From: Trichomonas vaginalis G3
Taxonomy: Eukaryota; Parabasalia; Trichomonadida; Trichomonadidae
Direction: 5' to 3'
DNA length: 64,000 bases
NCBI RefSeq assembly: GCF_026262505.1
Contig: NC_067207.1
Coordinates: 10,942,082-11,006,081, forward strand
In this document: piece by piece, positions 30,433-41,546 of the stretch
Numbering within the stretch: the stretch's first letter is position 1
Layout: every line of letters starts with the position of its first letter
Position numbers and translations under genes: made by a program
Notes under the pieces: model-generated
Seen by the model: only the letters and a program-made list of their open reading frames with translations
Told to the model about the DNA's origin: nothing
Databases searched by the model: none

Positions 30433-31539
30433 TTAAAGTCCATAAAATGAATTAAGAACACATAAATTTTTATCATCTGCGACGTGACGAATACATTTTA
30501 ATTTACTCAAGAATGCGTACCCTGATACATTAAATCTAATTCCTGTCTTATTTAATTTCACAACTTTGAAAAGGAATGTATGAATAGCTATAAAATGATG
30601 AGAAGATGTTTTATGGGTTGCTTCCATTTTTTCTGAAATAAATGAATAAATATAATGCTTATACGTTTTCATATCTTTTATGTTCTTAATAACGAATGGT
30701 ATGGACCTTTCAACTTCGTCTTCCTTCGGTGCTGTTCTTTCATATGAAACATTATTGGTATCTTCAACAATGAAACCGCAATCACATAAAATTTTATATG
30801 TTCCAATGGTTTCTTTTGATATTTTATCTAATAAATCAAAAACTTTATCAACACCCGTGCATTTATTTAAATAATAATTTGTGTAAATATCATGATCTTC
30901 TTTCTTAATCGTATTAGTTGCATATGTCACGTTTTTAAGAGCTTTTTTGAATTTTTCGGAATCTAAAGGTGATGAAAATAAGATACAGGGGTATTCTTCA
31001 TTATCAATAAATTGTAACTTATGTTTACGAATAAATTTAGTACCTTCTTCTGAAAGTGTTTCGTCTATTTCACCATCTAATAAATTTTGTGTTGATTCTG
31101 AGACATAATTTTTATATCTTTCTTCATGAGATTTCTGAACTTCTGATTCTGAAGCTGGGATATTCATTAAACCCTCTACTTCATTTTCATTATATTTTTC
31201 AACTTCTCTTAATTCCTTAATTTTTTCATCTATTTCATCTCTTATTTTTTCCAGTCTTTCAATTTCATCGTATTCATCATCTTTAATTCGTTCTTCATAA
31301 TATTCAGGGAAAACATCAGGTTCTTTAGGTTTTTCTTCTTTAGATGTGGGATATAAGAAATTTATAACATCATCTTTATTCATTTTTCCATCATAATCAA
31401 ACTCATTTAAAAACTCCGCGAATTTTTGACAATTTCTTAAATAATATTTATCAACCTCATAACCCGCCTCCTCTAATATATCCTTTATTTCCCTGTTTGT
31501 GAATCCTAATTTTTTAACGTCGTTAGTCTTGACACTCAT
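30433..31539 (-). CDS. Hypothetical 368-residue element protein next to polymerase
   Basis: The ATG at 31537-31539 (MSVKTNDVKKLGFTNRE) follows TTTTTTATTTTGTATGAA, the mirror of the first left-hand gene. The N-terminal part looks like a small helix-turn-helix-like unit. A long acidic coiled coil follows (YDEIERLEKIRDEIDEKIKE), then a C-terminal domain with conserved-looking aromatics (YKHYIYSFISEKM, VSGYAFLSKLK). It is immediately upstream of the polymerase in the same direction. A terminal-protein or replication-accessory role is conceivable but purely positional. No family recognised; frame intact. Confidence 0.6.
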   Translation of the reverse strand: MSVKTNDVKKLGFTNREIKDILEEAGYEVDKYYLRNCQKFAEFLNEFDYDGKMNKDDVINFLYPTSKEEKPKEPDVFPEYYEERIKDDEYDEIERLEKIRDEIDEKIKELREVEKYNENEVEGLMNIPASESEVQKSHEERYKNYVSESTQNLLDGEIDETLSEEGTKFIRKHKLQFIDNEEYPCILFSSPLDSEKFKKALKNVTYATNTIKKEDHDIYTNYYLNKCTGVDKVFDLLDKISKETIGTYKILCDCGFIVEDTNNVSYERTAPKEDEVERSIPFVIKNIKDMKTYKHYIYSFISEKMEATHKTSSHHFIAIHTFLFKVVKLNKTGIRFNVSGYAFLSKLKCIRHVADDKNLCVLNSFYGL

Positions 31540-31967
31540 TTCATACAAAATAAAAAAATAAAATAATAAACATAACTAAGTTTTAATTTTTCGTAAGAAG
31601 TTTGACCCATTCAGTTATTCAACAATGTTTAATTAATCGCGGAATATCTGACATCATCTATATATAGCTTCTTTTAAAATTAATGTTAATTTTTTTTATC
31701 TTTTATTTCATTATGTATGGGTTGAGTGTAAATGTCTTACAATTTTGAAAATTTTTTAAATCTTGATTTATTCAAAAACGTAAGAATAAAAACCGTAAGA
31801 ATCATACATTTTTTACTTCATATGTTAAAAAAAATGATACAAAATCGTTCTATATTGTATGAATTCTTACATTTACAAAAAAAGTCACACAACCCTTCCA
31901 TATATACTACTATTCTTATATTTATATTTTTTAGTTCACTTTTTAAATAATGATCTTTAGATTGAAC
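31540..31967. other. Right subterminal non-coding region
   Basis: It holds the start signature of the leftward gene at 31539, then the inverted partner (31611-31918) of the left block 11102-11436, and a spacer of about 50 bp before the outer terminal repeat. No gene is called here. Confidence 0.75.
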
Positions 31968-32132
31968 CAATAACGCGATTTTCCATATAAATCGCGATTT
32001 TTTTGAAAAATCGCGACCACAATAAAATCGCAATTCATTAAAAAACGCGATTTTAAAAAAGTCGCGATTTTTCTAAAAAATCGCGATTTATATATTTAAA
32101 TCGTGATTAAAAAAGTGGTTGCGGTTTTCCCT
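31968..32132. repeat. Right terminal inverted repeat of element B
   Basis: The reverse complement of 10506-10690, about 98% identical, ending GGTTGCGGTTTTCCCT at 32132. It is the same array of short TCGCGA-centred palindromes. The host start codon of the giant repeat protein follows 58 bp later. Confidence 0.92.
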
Positions 32133-32189
32133 ATTGATAAAAATAAATTCTCCAAAATAACGTGCATTGCGTCTATCGTTCAAGGAATA

Positions 32190-35100
32190 ATGAGTTGCAA
32201 TCCTAAGCCCGTTGTGTCAGAATATTGCGATGTTCTTGACCGCAGACGAGCTTATAAGCAGCATTGTAATCATTTGAACGAAATTTGCGGCTCAATTGAT
32301 ACTTCTCCGCCCATTGTTGCACCAAGAATTGTTGCTCATGAGAAAAAGAGAGAAGCTGAAATGAAAAAAACACTTGCACAAGATGCACATAATCTAGCTT
32401 TAATCAAAGGATTGCATGAATCGTCATCTTTAACAAATACATCAAGAAGATATAAACATATTCCTGATTGGGTCGAACAATTAGGAGCACCTGACGAATT
32501 AGTACTTAATTCACGTCCAGAATCACAAACAAACTCGCGCGCATCTACAGCTTCGAATTCTTCTGTCAGAAGAAAACGCAAAATCATTGTTGACGATGGA
32601 TTTATGGTCGAAGACTCAGCTATATCTGCTGCAAATTCGAATTACGATAGTGATAGCCAAAGACCTATTAAAACTTCATATGGAGCACGCAAGAAAGTTG
32701 ATTCTATAACACGCCCACAACAACCAAAGGCGCCAATTAAAGCAACAAGAAAGCCAGCAGCAGCTCAAAAGCAGAATTTACCAAAGTTACGAGTCAATTC
32801 GAAGCCGAAAGAGACTTTTCCAACTCAAAAGCCAACAAGCTACTTAATTCAAATTAAATCACATAAAGCAAGTACACCAAGCTCGGCAAGCTCAACACAA
32901 TCGCAAAATACAAATCATTCGCAAAATGATGATGCAAAGTCTCAAAATCTCGAGACAGATGTTTCATTTAGTTTCGAATTTAGCAACATCGAGCCTACTG
33001 ACAAAGACTTATTAGCTGATGAAGAACTCAGCGAAATAAATCTCACAAAAAGTGAGCAAAATTCTGATGATGATCTCAATATACAGGATTCCGTTAAAGA
33101 AATTAGCGGAAGCGATGATGAAATCAAAGTCAACAAGCAACAAAATCCTGAAAATGACGATCAAAATATTTCTACTGAAAAGGATCTGAAGCCTTTGAGC
33201 AGTGCTATTAAGGATAACCTTGATAATCTTGATGATAACGACTCGAATAAAGAAGAAAAAGAAGAATCAGAAAATAACGTACATAATGATTCCGAAGAAA
33301 AAGGCTTAGATCAAAAAGGCAGCAAGAATGAAGAGGAAGAACAACAAAACAATGAAGAAAAAGAAAATTCCGCCGAGAATAATTCTGAAGTTTCTGATTA
33401 CGGGCTTGATCAGGAAGAATTAAATTCATTTGTTGATTCTCAGAAGAAGGACATCCTAAACAATGCTATTTCAGCAGCTGTTTCAAACTCATTATCCAAT
33501 GGTCCAGAAGAAAATCCTCAAGAAGAGGAAAATAAGGACGAAAATAACGAAAACGATGAAAATAAAGAAGAAAATCCAGTAGAAAATAAAGAATTAGAAG
33601 ATACAGAGAAAGAAAAAGAACCAGAGGTAAATGAAAAGGAGTTAGATGCAACAAATGACGCTGATACTAAATTATTTGATGAAATTAAAGATAAAATTGA
33701 TGATTCTGAAAAAATTGATGATCAAAAAGAACCAGAACAGGAAAAGGAAATCGAAAATAAAGAAAACAAGCCTGAAGAAGAAGAAAAACATGAAGAAAAG
33801 CCGGAAGAAAATAATATAACCGAAGAAGAAGATAAAAAAGAGGAAGAAAAGCCACAACCTGAAGAAAGCAATGACAACAGAAATGAAATGGCTAAAGGCT
33901 TGGCTCGAGCTCTTCATATTGAAGATAATAAAGATATTGAACCGACAAAAGTTGAAGAAAAACCAAACGAAGACGAACAGAAAGACAGAAGCCTATCAAT
34001 TACAGATAAAATTGGTGACATCATGAAAGAAAACGAAATCAAAAATAATGATGACGAAGAAAAACCGGAAGAAAACAAAGAAGATAAGAAAGAAAGTGAG
34101 GAACAACCAAAAATCTCCATCTTTGCTGCGGTCTCAGATGCTCTTGAGAAGAAAGATGAAGAAAAACCGAAATCCGAAGAGAATCAAGAAAATAAAGAAG
34201 AGAAAGATGAAAAGAAAGACGATGAAAAGCCAGAAAATGACTTATCCATTGCAAAGGCTCTTGAAAAAACTCTTGAGAAACCAGAAGAAAAGAAAGATGA
34301 AGAAGAAAAACCAAAAGAAGAAGAAAAAGAAACAAACACAGCAAAGAAAGAAGACGAGAAAGCAGGTCTTTCACTATTCGGTGCAGTTAGTGATGCTCTT
34401 GAACATCCATCAGAAACCGCATCCCGCGAATTCGAACCATCCAAATCAGAAGAAGCCAAAAAAGAAAAAGAAGAAGCAAAACCAGCTGAACAATCAGAAC
34501 AGAAAGAACCAGAAGAAGAAAAGAAAGACAAAGACAAAGAAAATCAAGAAAAGCCAACTCTTTCACTCACAAGTGCAATTGGTGCAGCACTTGTTCATCA
34601 AACTGATAAACCAGAAGAAACTCAACCATCAGAAGAAGAAAAGAAAGAAGAAGAAGAAAAGAAAGAAGAAGAAGAAAAGAAAGAAGAAGAAGAAAAGAAA
34701 GAAGACGAAAAACCAAAGGCCGAAGAAGAAGAAAAGAAGGAAGAAAAACCTGAAGAAAAAGAAGATGATGAAAAGAAGGAAGAAGAAAAGCCAAAAGACA
34801 AAGATCTTTCACTCTCATCTGCTCTTGGTGCAGCTCTTCTTAATAAGCATGACGAAGAACCAGATAAGCCTAAAGAAGAAGAGAAACCAACAGAAGAACC
34901 AAAGAAAGAAGAAGATAAAGAAGTTAAGGAAGAAAAAGTAGAAGATGAGAAGAAAGAAGAAAAGCCAAAGGACAAAGATCTTTCTCTTTCTTCTGCACTT
35001 GGTGCTGCTCTTCTTAATAAACATGATGAAGAACCAAAGAAAGAAGAAGTTCAGGAAGAGAAGCCAGCCGAAGAAGAAAAGAAAGAAGAGGAGCCAAAGA

Positions 35101-38100
35101 AGGAGGAAGATGCAGAGAAACCAAAAGATCTCTCACTTGCATCAGCTCTTGGTGCTGCTCTTCTTGATAAACACAATGAAGAAGTCCCAGAAAAGAAGGA
35201 AACAGAAGAAGAGCCAAAGCAAGAAGAAGTTAAAGAAGAAAAACCTGAAGAAAAAGAAGAAGAAAAGCCAAAGGACAAAGATCTTTCACTCTCTTCCGCA
35301 CTTGGAGCTGCCCTTCTTAACAAACACGAAGAAGAACCCGAAAAACCTCAAGAAGAAAACAAAGAAGCAGAAGAACCAAAGAAGGAAGAAGAAGCTAAAG
35401 GTGAAAAACCTGAGGAGAAGAAAGAAGAAGAAAAGCCAAAAGATCTTTCACTTTCATCAGCTCTTGGCGCAGCTCTTCTTAAGAACCATGAGGACGAACA
35501 AGAAAAGCCTAAAGAAGAAGAGAAGAAAGAAACAGAAGAAGAACCAAAGAAGGAAGAAGAGAAACCAAATGAAGAAGAAAAGAAAGAGGAAGAAAAGCCA
35601 AAAGATCTTTCATTGGCTTCAGCACTTGGAGCAGCCCTTCTTGACAAGCACGAGGAAGAAAAGCCTAAGGAAGAAGAGAAACCAAAGAATGAAGAAGAAG
35701 TTAAAGAAGAAAAACCAGCAGAAGAACCAAAGAAAGAGGAAGAAGAGAAACCAAAGAATGAAGAAGAAGTTAAAGAAGAAAAACCAGCAGAAGAACCAAA
35801 GAAAGAGGAAGAAGAAAAACCAAAAGAAAACGACCTTTCTCTCTCGTCTGCACTTGGAGCAGCTCTTCTTAAGAATAAGGAAGATGAACAAGAGAAGCCT
35901 AAAGAAGAAGAAGAAAAGAAAGAAGCAGAACAAAGCCCAGAAGAGGAAGATGCTAAGGAACCGCCTCCTTCAGAGGGGCATGAAAAGAAAATTTTATTTC
36001 AAAAACCAGGGAATCTTGGAGAAATGCAATCAAACGAACAAAATGACAATAAAACAAGAGAATTTAACAAAAAAATCGACGTACATCAGCCCGAACAGGA
36101 ACATCAAGAAGGAGATAGCGAGGAAAAGAAATCAGATCTTCATGATGCTGATGAAGTAAAACCAAACGATACTTCTCTTGCATCAGCACTTGGAGCTGTT
36201 CTTCTCGACAAACACGATGAAGAGAAACCAAAGGAAGAAGAAAAAGCTGAACCAGAAAATCAAGACAAACATAAAGAAGAAGAGAAAGCTGAACAAGAAA
36301 AGCCAAAAGAAGAGGAAAATCCGAAGAAGGAAGACCTCTCACTTGCTGGAGCTCTTGGTGCAGCACTTCTTGACAAAGAAGAAGAAAAGAAAGAACCAGA
36401 ACAAGCAGAAGAACAAAAAGAACTTCCACAACCAGAAGAACCCAAACAAGAAGAAGAAAAGCTACCAGAAGAAACTAAAAAGGACAATGAAAAGCCAGAA
36501 AATGACTTATCCATTGCAAAGGCTCTTGAAAAGACTCTTGAAAAGCCAGAAGAAAAGAAAGATGAAGAAGAAAAACCAAAAGAAGAAGAAAAAGAAACAA
36601 ACACAGCAAAGAAAGAAGACGAGAAAGCAGGTCTTTCACTATTCGGTGCAGTTAGTGATGCTCTTGAACATCCATCAGAAACCACATCCCGCGAATTCGA
36701 ACCATCCAAATCAGAAGAAACGAAAGAAGAAGAAAAAGAAGAAGCAAAACCAGCTGAACAATCAGAACAGAAAGAACCAGAAGAAGAAAAGAAAGACAAA
36801 GACAAAGACAAAGAAAATCAAGAAAAGCCAACTCTTTCACTCACAAGTGCAATTGGTGCAGCACTTGTTCATCAAACTGATAAACCAGAAGAAACTCAAC
36901 CATCAGAAGAAGAAAAGAAAGAAGACGAAAAACCAAAGGCCGAAGAAGACGAAAAGAAAGAAGAAAAACCTGAAGAAAAAGAAGATGATGAAAAGAAGGA
37001 AGAAGAAAATCCAAAAGACAAAGACCTTTCTCTCTCATCTGCTCTTGGTGCAGCTCTTCTTAACAAACATGATGAAGAACCAGAGAAGGCTAAAGAAGAA
37101 GAGAAACCAACAGAAGAACCAAAGAAAGAAGAAGAAGAAGAAGTTAAGGAAGAAAAAGTAGAAGATGAGAAGAAAGAAGAAAAAAAACCAAAGGAAGAAG
37201 AACCAAAGAAAGAAGATCTTTCATTGGCAACAGCATTAGGAGAAGCTTTAATTAACAAACATGAAGAAGGAGAAGAAACTAAACCAGAAGAAAAGGAATT
37301 AAAGAAGGAAGAAAAAAAAGCTGAACCAGAAAATCAAGACAAACCTAAAGAAGATGAAAAAGAGACTGAAAAACCAAAAGAAGAGGAAAATCCGAAGAAG
37401 GAAGATCTCTCACTTGCAGGAGCTCTTGGTGCAGCACTTCTCCACAAAGAAGAAGAAAAGAAAGAACCAGAGCCACCTAAAGAAGAAAAGAAAGTTGAAG
37501 AAAAGCCAAAAGAAGAACCAAAGAAAGAAGAGGAAAAGCCAAAAGAAAACCAAAAGAGGCACCAAAGAAAGAAACAAAGCCAAGCGAGCCAATCAATCTC
37601 TTTGGAATGTTTGGAACAAAAGATACATCCAAAGAAAACCTCAAACCACAAGAACATAAAGAACAGCCAAAACAACAAGAAAAGAAACCAGAGCCACCTA
37701 AAGAAGAAAAGAAAGTTGAAGAAAAGCCAAAAGAAGAACCAAAGAAAGAAGAGGAAAAGCCAAAAGAAAAACCAAAAGAGGCACCAAAGAAAGAAACAAA
37801 GCCAAGCGAGCCAATCAATCTCTTTGGAATGTTTGGAACAAAAGATACATCCAAAGAAAACCTCAAACCACAAGAACATAAAGAACAGCCAAAACAACAA
37901 GAAAAGAAACCAGAGCCACCTAAACCACAACAACATCAAAACAATACAAAGAAAGAAGAACCAAAGAAGAACAAATATGCAGATGATGATGATCCTGGTC
38001 CACTTTCTTTCATGGATGTAATCAGTCGCCAATTCAGTAACGCACCTCCACCACCTCCTCCACATTCTTCTGCAACTAAACCAAGAGATTTCAAGCCAAA

Positions 38101-40663
38101 AGAAGATGAATCAAAGACTTTAAAAGCGTCTGGCAAATCTTCTGAGTCTCTGAAAGATTCAGAAGATAAGAAGCCAAAACAAGAAGAAAAGAAAGAGGAA
38201 ACAAAACCAAAGGAAGAAAAGCCAAATCTTTCTTTGGCAGCTGGTTTAGCAGCAACATTAGTTAAACCAGATGAAAAGAAAGATGAAGAAAAACCAAAAG
38301 AAATCGAAAATAAAGAACAAGAAAAACCAAAATCTCCACATGATGAAAAGAAAGAAGAAGAAAAACCTAAGGAAGAAGAGAAGTCCAAAGAAGATGAAAA
38401 GAAGGACGAAGAAAAACCGAAGCTTTCTTTGGCTGAAGGTTTAGCAAATGCACTAGATAAACCAGATGAAAAGAAAGAAGAAGAAAAAAAATCTCCTAAA
38501 GAAGAAGAACAGAAGAAAGATGATGAAAAGAAGGAAGAGAAACCTAATGAAGAAGAGAAAACTCCTAAAGAGGAAGAGAAGAAGGAAGAAGAACCAAAGA
38601 AAGAAGAGGAAAAGCCGAAACTTTCTTTAGCTGAAGGTTTAGCAAATGCATTAGACAAACATGAAGAAAAAGAAGAGAAACCAGAGTCTCCTAAAGAAGA
38701 AAAGAAAGAGGAAGAAGAGCCTAAATCTCCAAAGAAAGAAGACGAAAAAGAAAAATCTCTTAATGAAGAACCAAAGAAGGAAGAAAATAAAGAAGAAAAG
38801 CCAAAACTTTCTTTAGTTGCAGAGATAGAAAACGCTCTTGACAAACCAGAAGAAAAAGAAGAGAAGAAAGAGGAAGAAAAACAATCTCCGAAGAAGGAGA
38901 ACGAAGAAGAGAAACCAAAAGAAAGAGATTTCAACTATTCTCAAGATCAAAAACCAAAGCTTTCTCTTGCAATAATTCCTGATCATTCTCTCGACATCAA
39001 AGAAGAAGAAAAACTAAACTCACCAAAGAAAGAAGAAGAAGAAAAACTAAACTCACCAAAGAAAGAAGAAGAAAATGAAAAACTTTCTTTAGTTCAAAAT
39101 GTTTCTGATGCATTGGAGAGACCAGAAGTCGAAGAAGAAAAAGAGAAACAAGAAGAGAAAGAAGAAAAGAAACCTGCTTTAGCCATTGTTCCTATTAATG
39201 CAGACAAAGATGAATCACAACCAAAAGAAAGAGAATTTAAACCACAAAGCAAACCACAACTTTCATTAAATGTTGATTCAATTGATAAAGAACCAGAACC
39301 AAAACAAGTCAAATTAACAATGACTCCAAATGTCGATCAAATCTTCACACAGGAAGCAATAAAACCAAAAGAAGAAGAACCACAAGTTAAACCACAATTA
39401 TCTTCTTCCCAAAGCATCATTGAGAAACCAGAAGAAATTAAAGCTCAACCACAAATTTCTTCATCTAAATCCATTGATTTGCCAATAGAAGACAGACATC
39501 TTCCAGAGTTATCTCGATCTCCAAATGTCTTAGAAATACCTGTAGTTGAACAAGAACAAGTTAAACCACAGATATCAGAGACATCGAATGCAATTGAACT
39601 TCCTGACGAAGAGAAAGTTCAACCACAACTTTCGATGAGTCAAAACATCATTGAAAAACCAGAAGAAGCTAAAGTACAGCCACAGATTTCTTCTTCCAAA
39701 TCAATTGATTTCCCAGAAGTCAAACAAATTATTCCGCAAATTTCTGATGCTTCTTACACTGTTGAATTTCCAGCAGAAAACAAAGTTCAACCAAGAATTT
39801 CAGATACATCGAATTCGGTTGAACTTCCTGAGCAACAGAGACAATCACCACAGATCTCGATAACTCAGAATGTCATTGAGATGCCTGAAGAAGTCAAACA
39901 ACTTCCTCAGTTATCTCATTCTCCAAATGTTTTGGAAATTCAAGAAAAAGAAATTCCGAAACTCGAAATTTCGTCGATAAAGGACGAATCAGAGTTTTCT
40001 AAACCAGAAAAGAAACTTTCTCTTTCATTCTGCAATAACTCCAGCGAGAAGTTCTCACAATCTCCTAAGATTGTTCCTGAAGTCGAATCCAAAGAAAGAA
40101 CTTTGAATTTGTCTGAAAAGAAGAATTTCACTTTTTGCACGAATTCAAGCGAAAAGTTCTCAGTTATGCCTGGCGAAGACATGGTCCAGAACGGAAGGAA
40201 GTCCGCTCTAACTGTTGTTAACGAACAGACACATTCAGGCGAAAACAGGAAGTCTTCTTTGAGCTCTTCAAACGACCAGAACGAAAGAAGAACTAAGAAA
40301 CATCGCAATTCTCACAAACCGAAGTTGGAAGTCAACAACGATTATCTCGAGATGAAGAGCGATTCTTCAATGTTTGATTATGAAGACAGAAGGCCTTTGT
40401 CTGAGAGATCCAAGGCTCTCAAGCTCTCCTTCTCCAAAGTCACAGAAGTTGTTGACCCAGACAATCCTGATGTTAAGAGCTACAGAGAACAGTTCAACTC
40501 TGCAAGATCTAAACCATCAATTACATTTACTTTGGCTCCAGAACATGATGTTGCTGAAGGAGAAAAGATTCAGCTCCAAGACATCATCAACAGCAGGTTC
40601 ATGACACCAGAGAAAGATAAGCAAAATCAAACATCAAAGATGAGATACCATGATTATGATTAA
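32190..40663 (+). CDS. Giant Lys/Glu-rich protein with repeated amphipathic motif
   Basis: Start ATG 32190 (MSCNPKPVVSEYCDVLDRR). Two overlapping frames (to about 37550, and from there to 40663) read as one gene of about 2,820 codons with one apparent single-base slip in an A-run near 37545. The N-terminal 110 residues (IDTSPPIVAPRIVAHEKKRE...NLALIKGL) weakly resemble the CFAP97/hemingway ciliary domain. From about 33,450 to 39,150 it alternates long K/E/P linkers with about 26 copies of a 16-residue motif, consensus LSLxSALGAALLxKHxEE. A second array of roughly ten 22-26-residue repeats (PQISxxxxVIExPEE) covers about 39,380-39,950. The end is basic/Ser-rich (MRYHDYD). Likely a cytoskeletal or flagellar scaffold, by composition and the N-terminus only. 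Several blocks are recently duplicated. Confidence 0.82.
33450..39150 (+). repeat. Array of about 26 amphipathic LSLxxALGxAL motifs
   Basis: Within the giant gene, motifs such as LSLSSALGAALLNKHDEE, LSLFGAVSDALEHPSE, LSIAKALEKTLEKPEE and LSLAEGLANALDKPDE recur every 35-90 codons, always flanked by KE-rich spacers. Three sequence types dominate: ALGAALL in the first two thirds, AVSDAL/ALEKTL within two duplicated blocks, and GLANALDKP in the last third. Each would form one amphipathic helix with small residues on one face. Confidence 0.9.
37460..37910 (+). repeat. 222-bp tandem duplication carrying the frame slip
   Basis: Two nearly identical 222-bp (74-codon) units encode PKEAPKKETKPSEPINLF and MFGTKDTSKENLKPQEH. 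The first unit has four A where the second has five, in the context CCAAAAGAAAA(A)CCAAAAG (37545-37549). The first copy alone would therefore throw the reading frame off. Confidence 0.9.
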
Positions 40664-41246
40664 GTTTATTATTTATTGTTTATTTTTTAAAAATTTATTA
40701 TGAATTCTATATATATTTTGCAGTTTTAAAATTAGTTGCTACTACTAATAATCATAAACCCCATTTTGAGATTCATATTGTATAATTATTTTAGGATTTT
40801 TATTCAGCTAGTTTCGAAAAAGTTTAAAATTGTCCATATGTTTTAAATAATTATTTCCTATAAATATGAAATGAATTTAGGTTATATGATTAGATATATT
40901 CCACACACAATTTGCCTATTACTGTTAATCTCCCTTTGGCAGAACTATGTATAAATAATTCTAAATATAATATAACAAATTGAGATCTGAACAAAACAGG
41001 CGTCAATACTTTTAATGATTTTTGAAAAAAAAATAACAATCAGAGGCACTTATCAGACATATGGAAAATTGAGGCGAAAACGATAAATCACATTTTTGTT
41101 CTCAATTTTTTCACAATAACTCAAAATATCCAGCAAGTTCTGGTGAATGTGTATGTGCATATGTATGAATTTATAATAGTGTAAAAAATTCACTTTGACA
41201 ATATTATATTTGGATAATTAATTTTAAAATTTTCAGCATTTTTTTA
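40664..41246. other. Intergenic, nothing recognised
   Basis: About 580 bp of AT-rich DNA downstream of the giant gene; no coding or structured signal seen. Confidence 0.6.
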
Positions 41247-41546
41247 ATGGTAAGAATTCAACTGGATACCCAGATATTCCAGAGGATTAACAATTGCAAT
41301 ACAAGTGAAAAAATTACATTAGCAATCAACAATGTCGAGATAGTTATCAATAAATTTTTTGCAATAACTTTCTCAGAAATGATTTATAACAAATATCGGT
41401 TAGATAACAAAATTGCCAAAATTGAGATATTTGTTAATGTTTCGTCACCTGATACATATAAATTACCCTACGTTCCCAACTTCTGGAAAACGGTTTTTCA
41501 CCCTTATGATCAGTTTCAGACACTTTGGGAGTCTCCCAAACTTTGA
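41247..41546 (+). pseudogene. Remnant of a BTB-like N-terminal domain gene
   Basis: A 99-codon frame (MVRIQLDTQIFQRINN...) contains ITLAINNVEIVINKFFAITF followed by SEMIYNKY. This resembles the N-terminal module (a short beta pair, then K-F-F-A-x-x-F-S) found at the start of many trichomonad ankyrin and leucine-rich proteins and related to BTB folds. The frame stops after WESPKL with no repeat domain behind it, while family members continue for hundreds of residues. I read it as a truncated gene remnant. It might still be a short expressed protein. Confidence 0.4.

Larger units (their letters stand above)
10506..32132. mobile_element. Polinton/Maverick element B, near whole
   Basis: The 21.6-kb element starts AGGGAAAACCGC and ends in the reverse complement. 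Outer terminal inverted repeats of about 165-185 bp are about 98% identical, and inner inverted blocks of about 310-340 bp lie inside them. The cargo matches Polintons: rve integrase, protein-primed DNA polymerase B, packaging ATPase and double-jelly-roll-type capsid candidate. Extra genes are a fibre, a KilA-N protein and a primase-helicase. The flanks show no clean 6-bp target duplication. TAATAA/TAAAAA is a possible imperfect one if the repeats are taken as starting TCA. The similar ends suggest fairly recent insertion, yet about six gene regions are interrupted, with roughly eight to ten breaks. It therefore looks structurally whole but broken. Confidence 0.93.

Noticed and set aside
34048-37161. 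Long Lys/Asn/Gln-rich frames on the plus strand in a second register
   Set aside because: Out-of-frame readings of the same GAA/AAG repeats.
33200-38900. Long Ser/Phe/Leu-rich frames on the minus strand of the giant gene
   Set aside because: Antisense images of AAG/GAA codons; composition fully explained by the plus-strand repeats.
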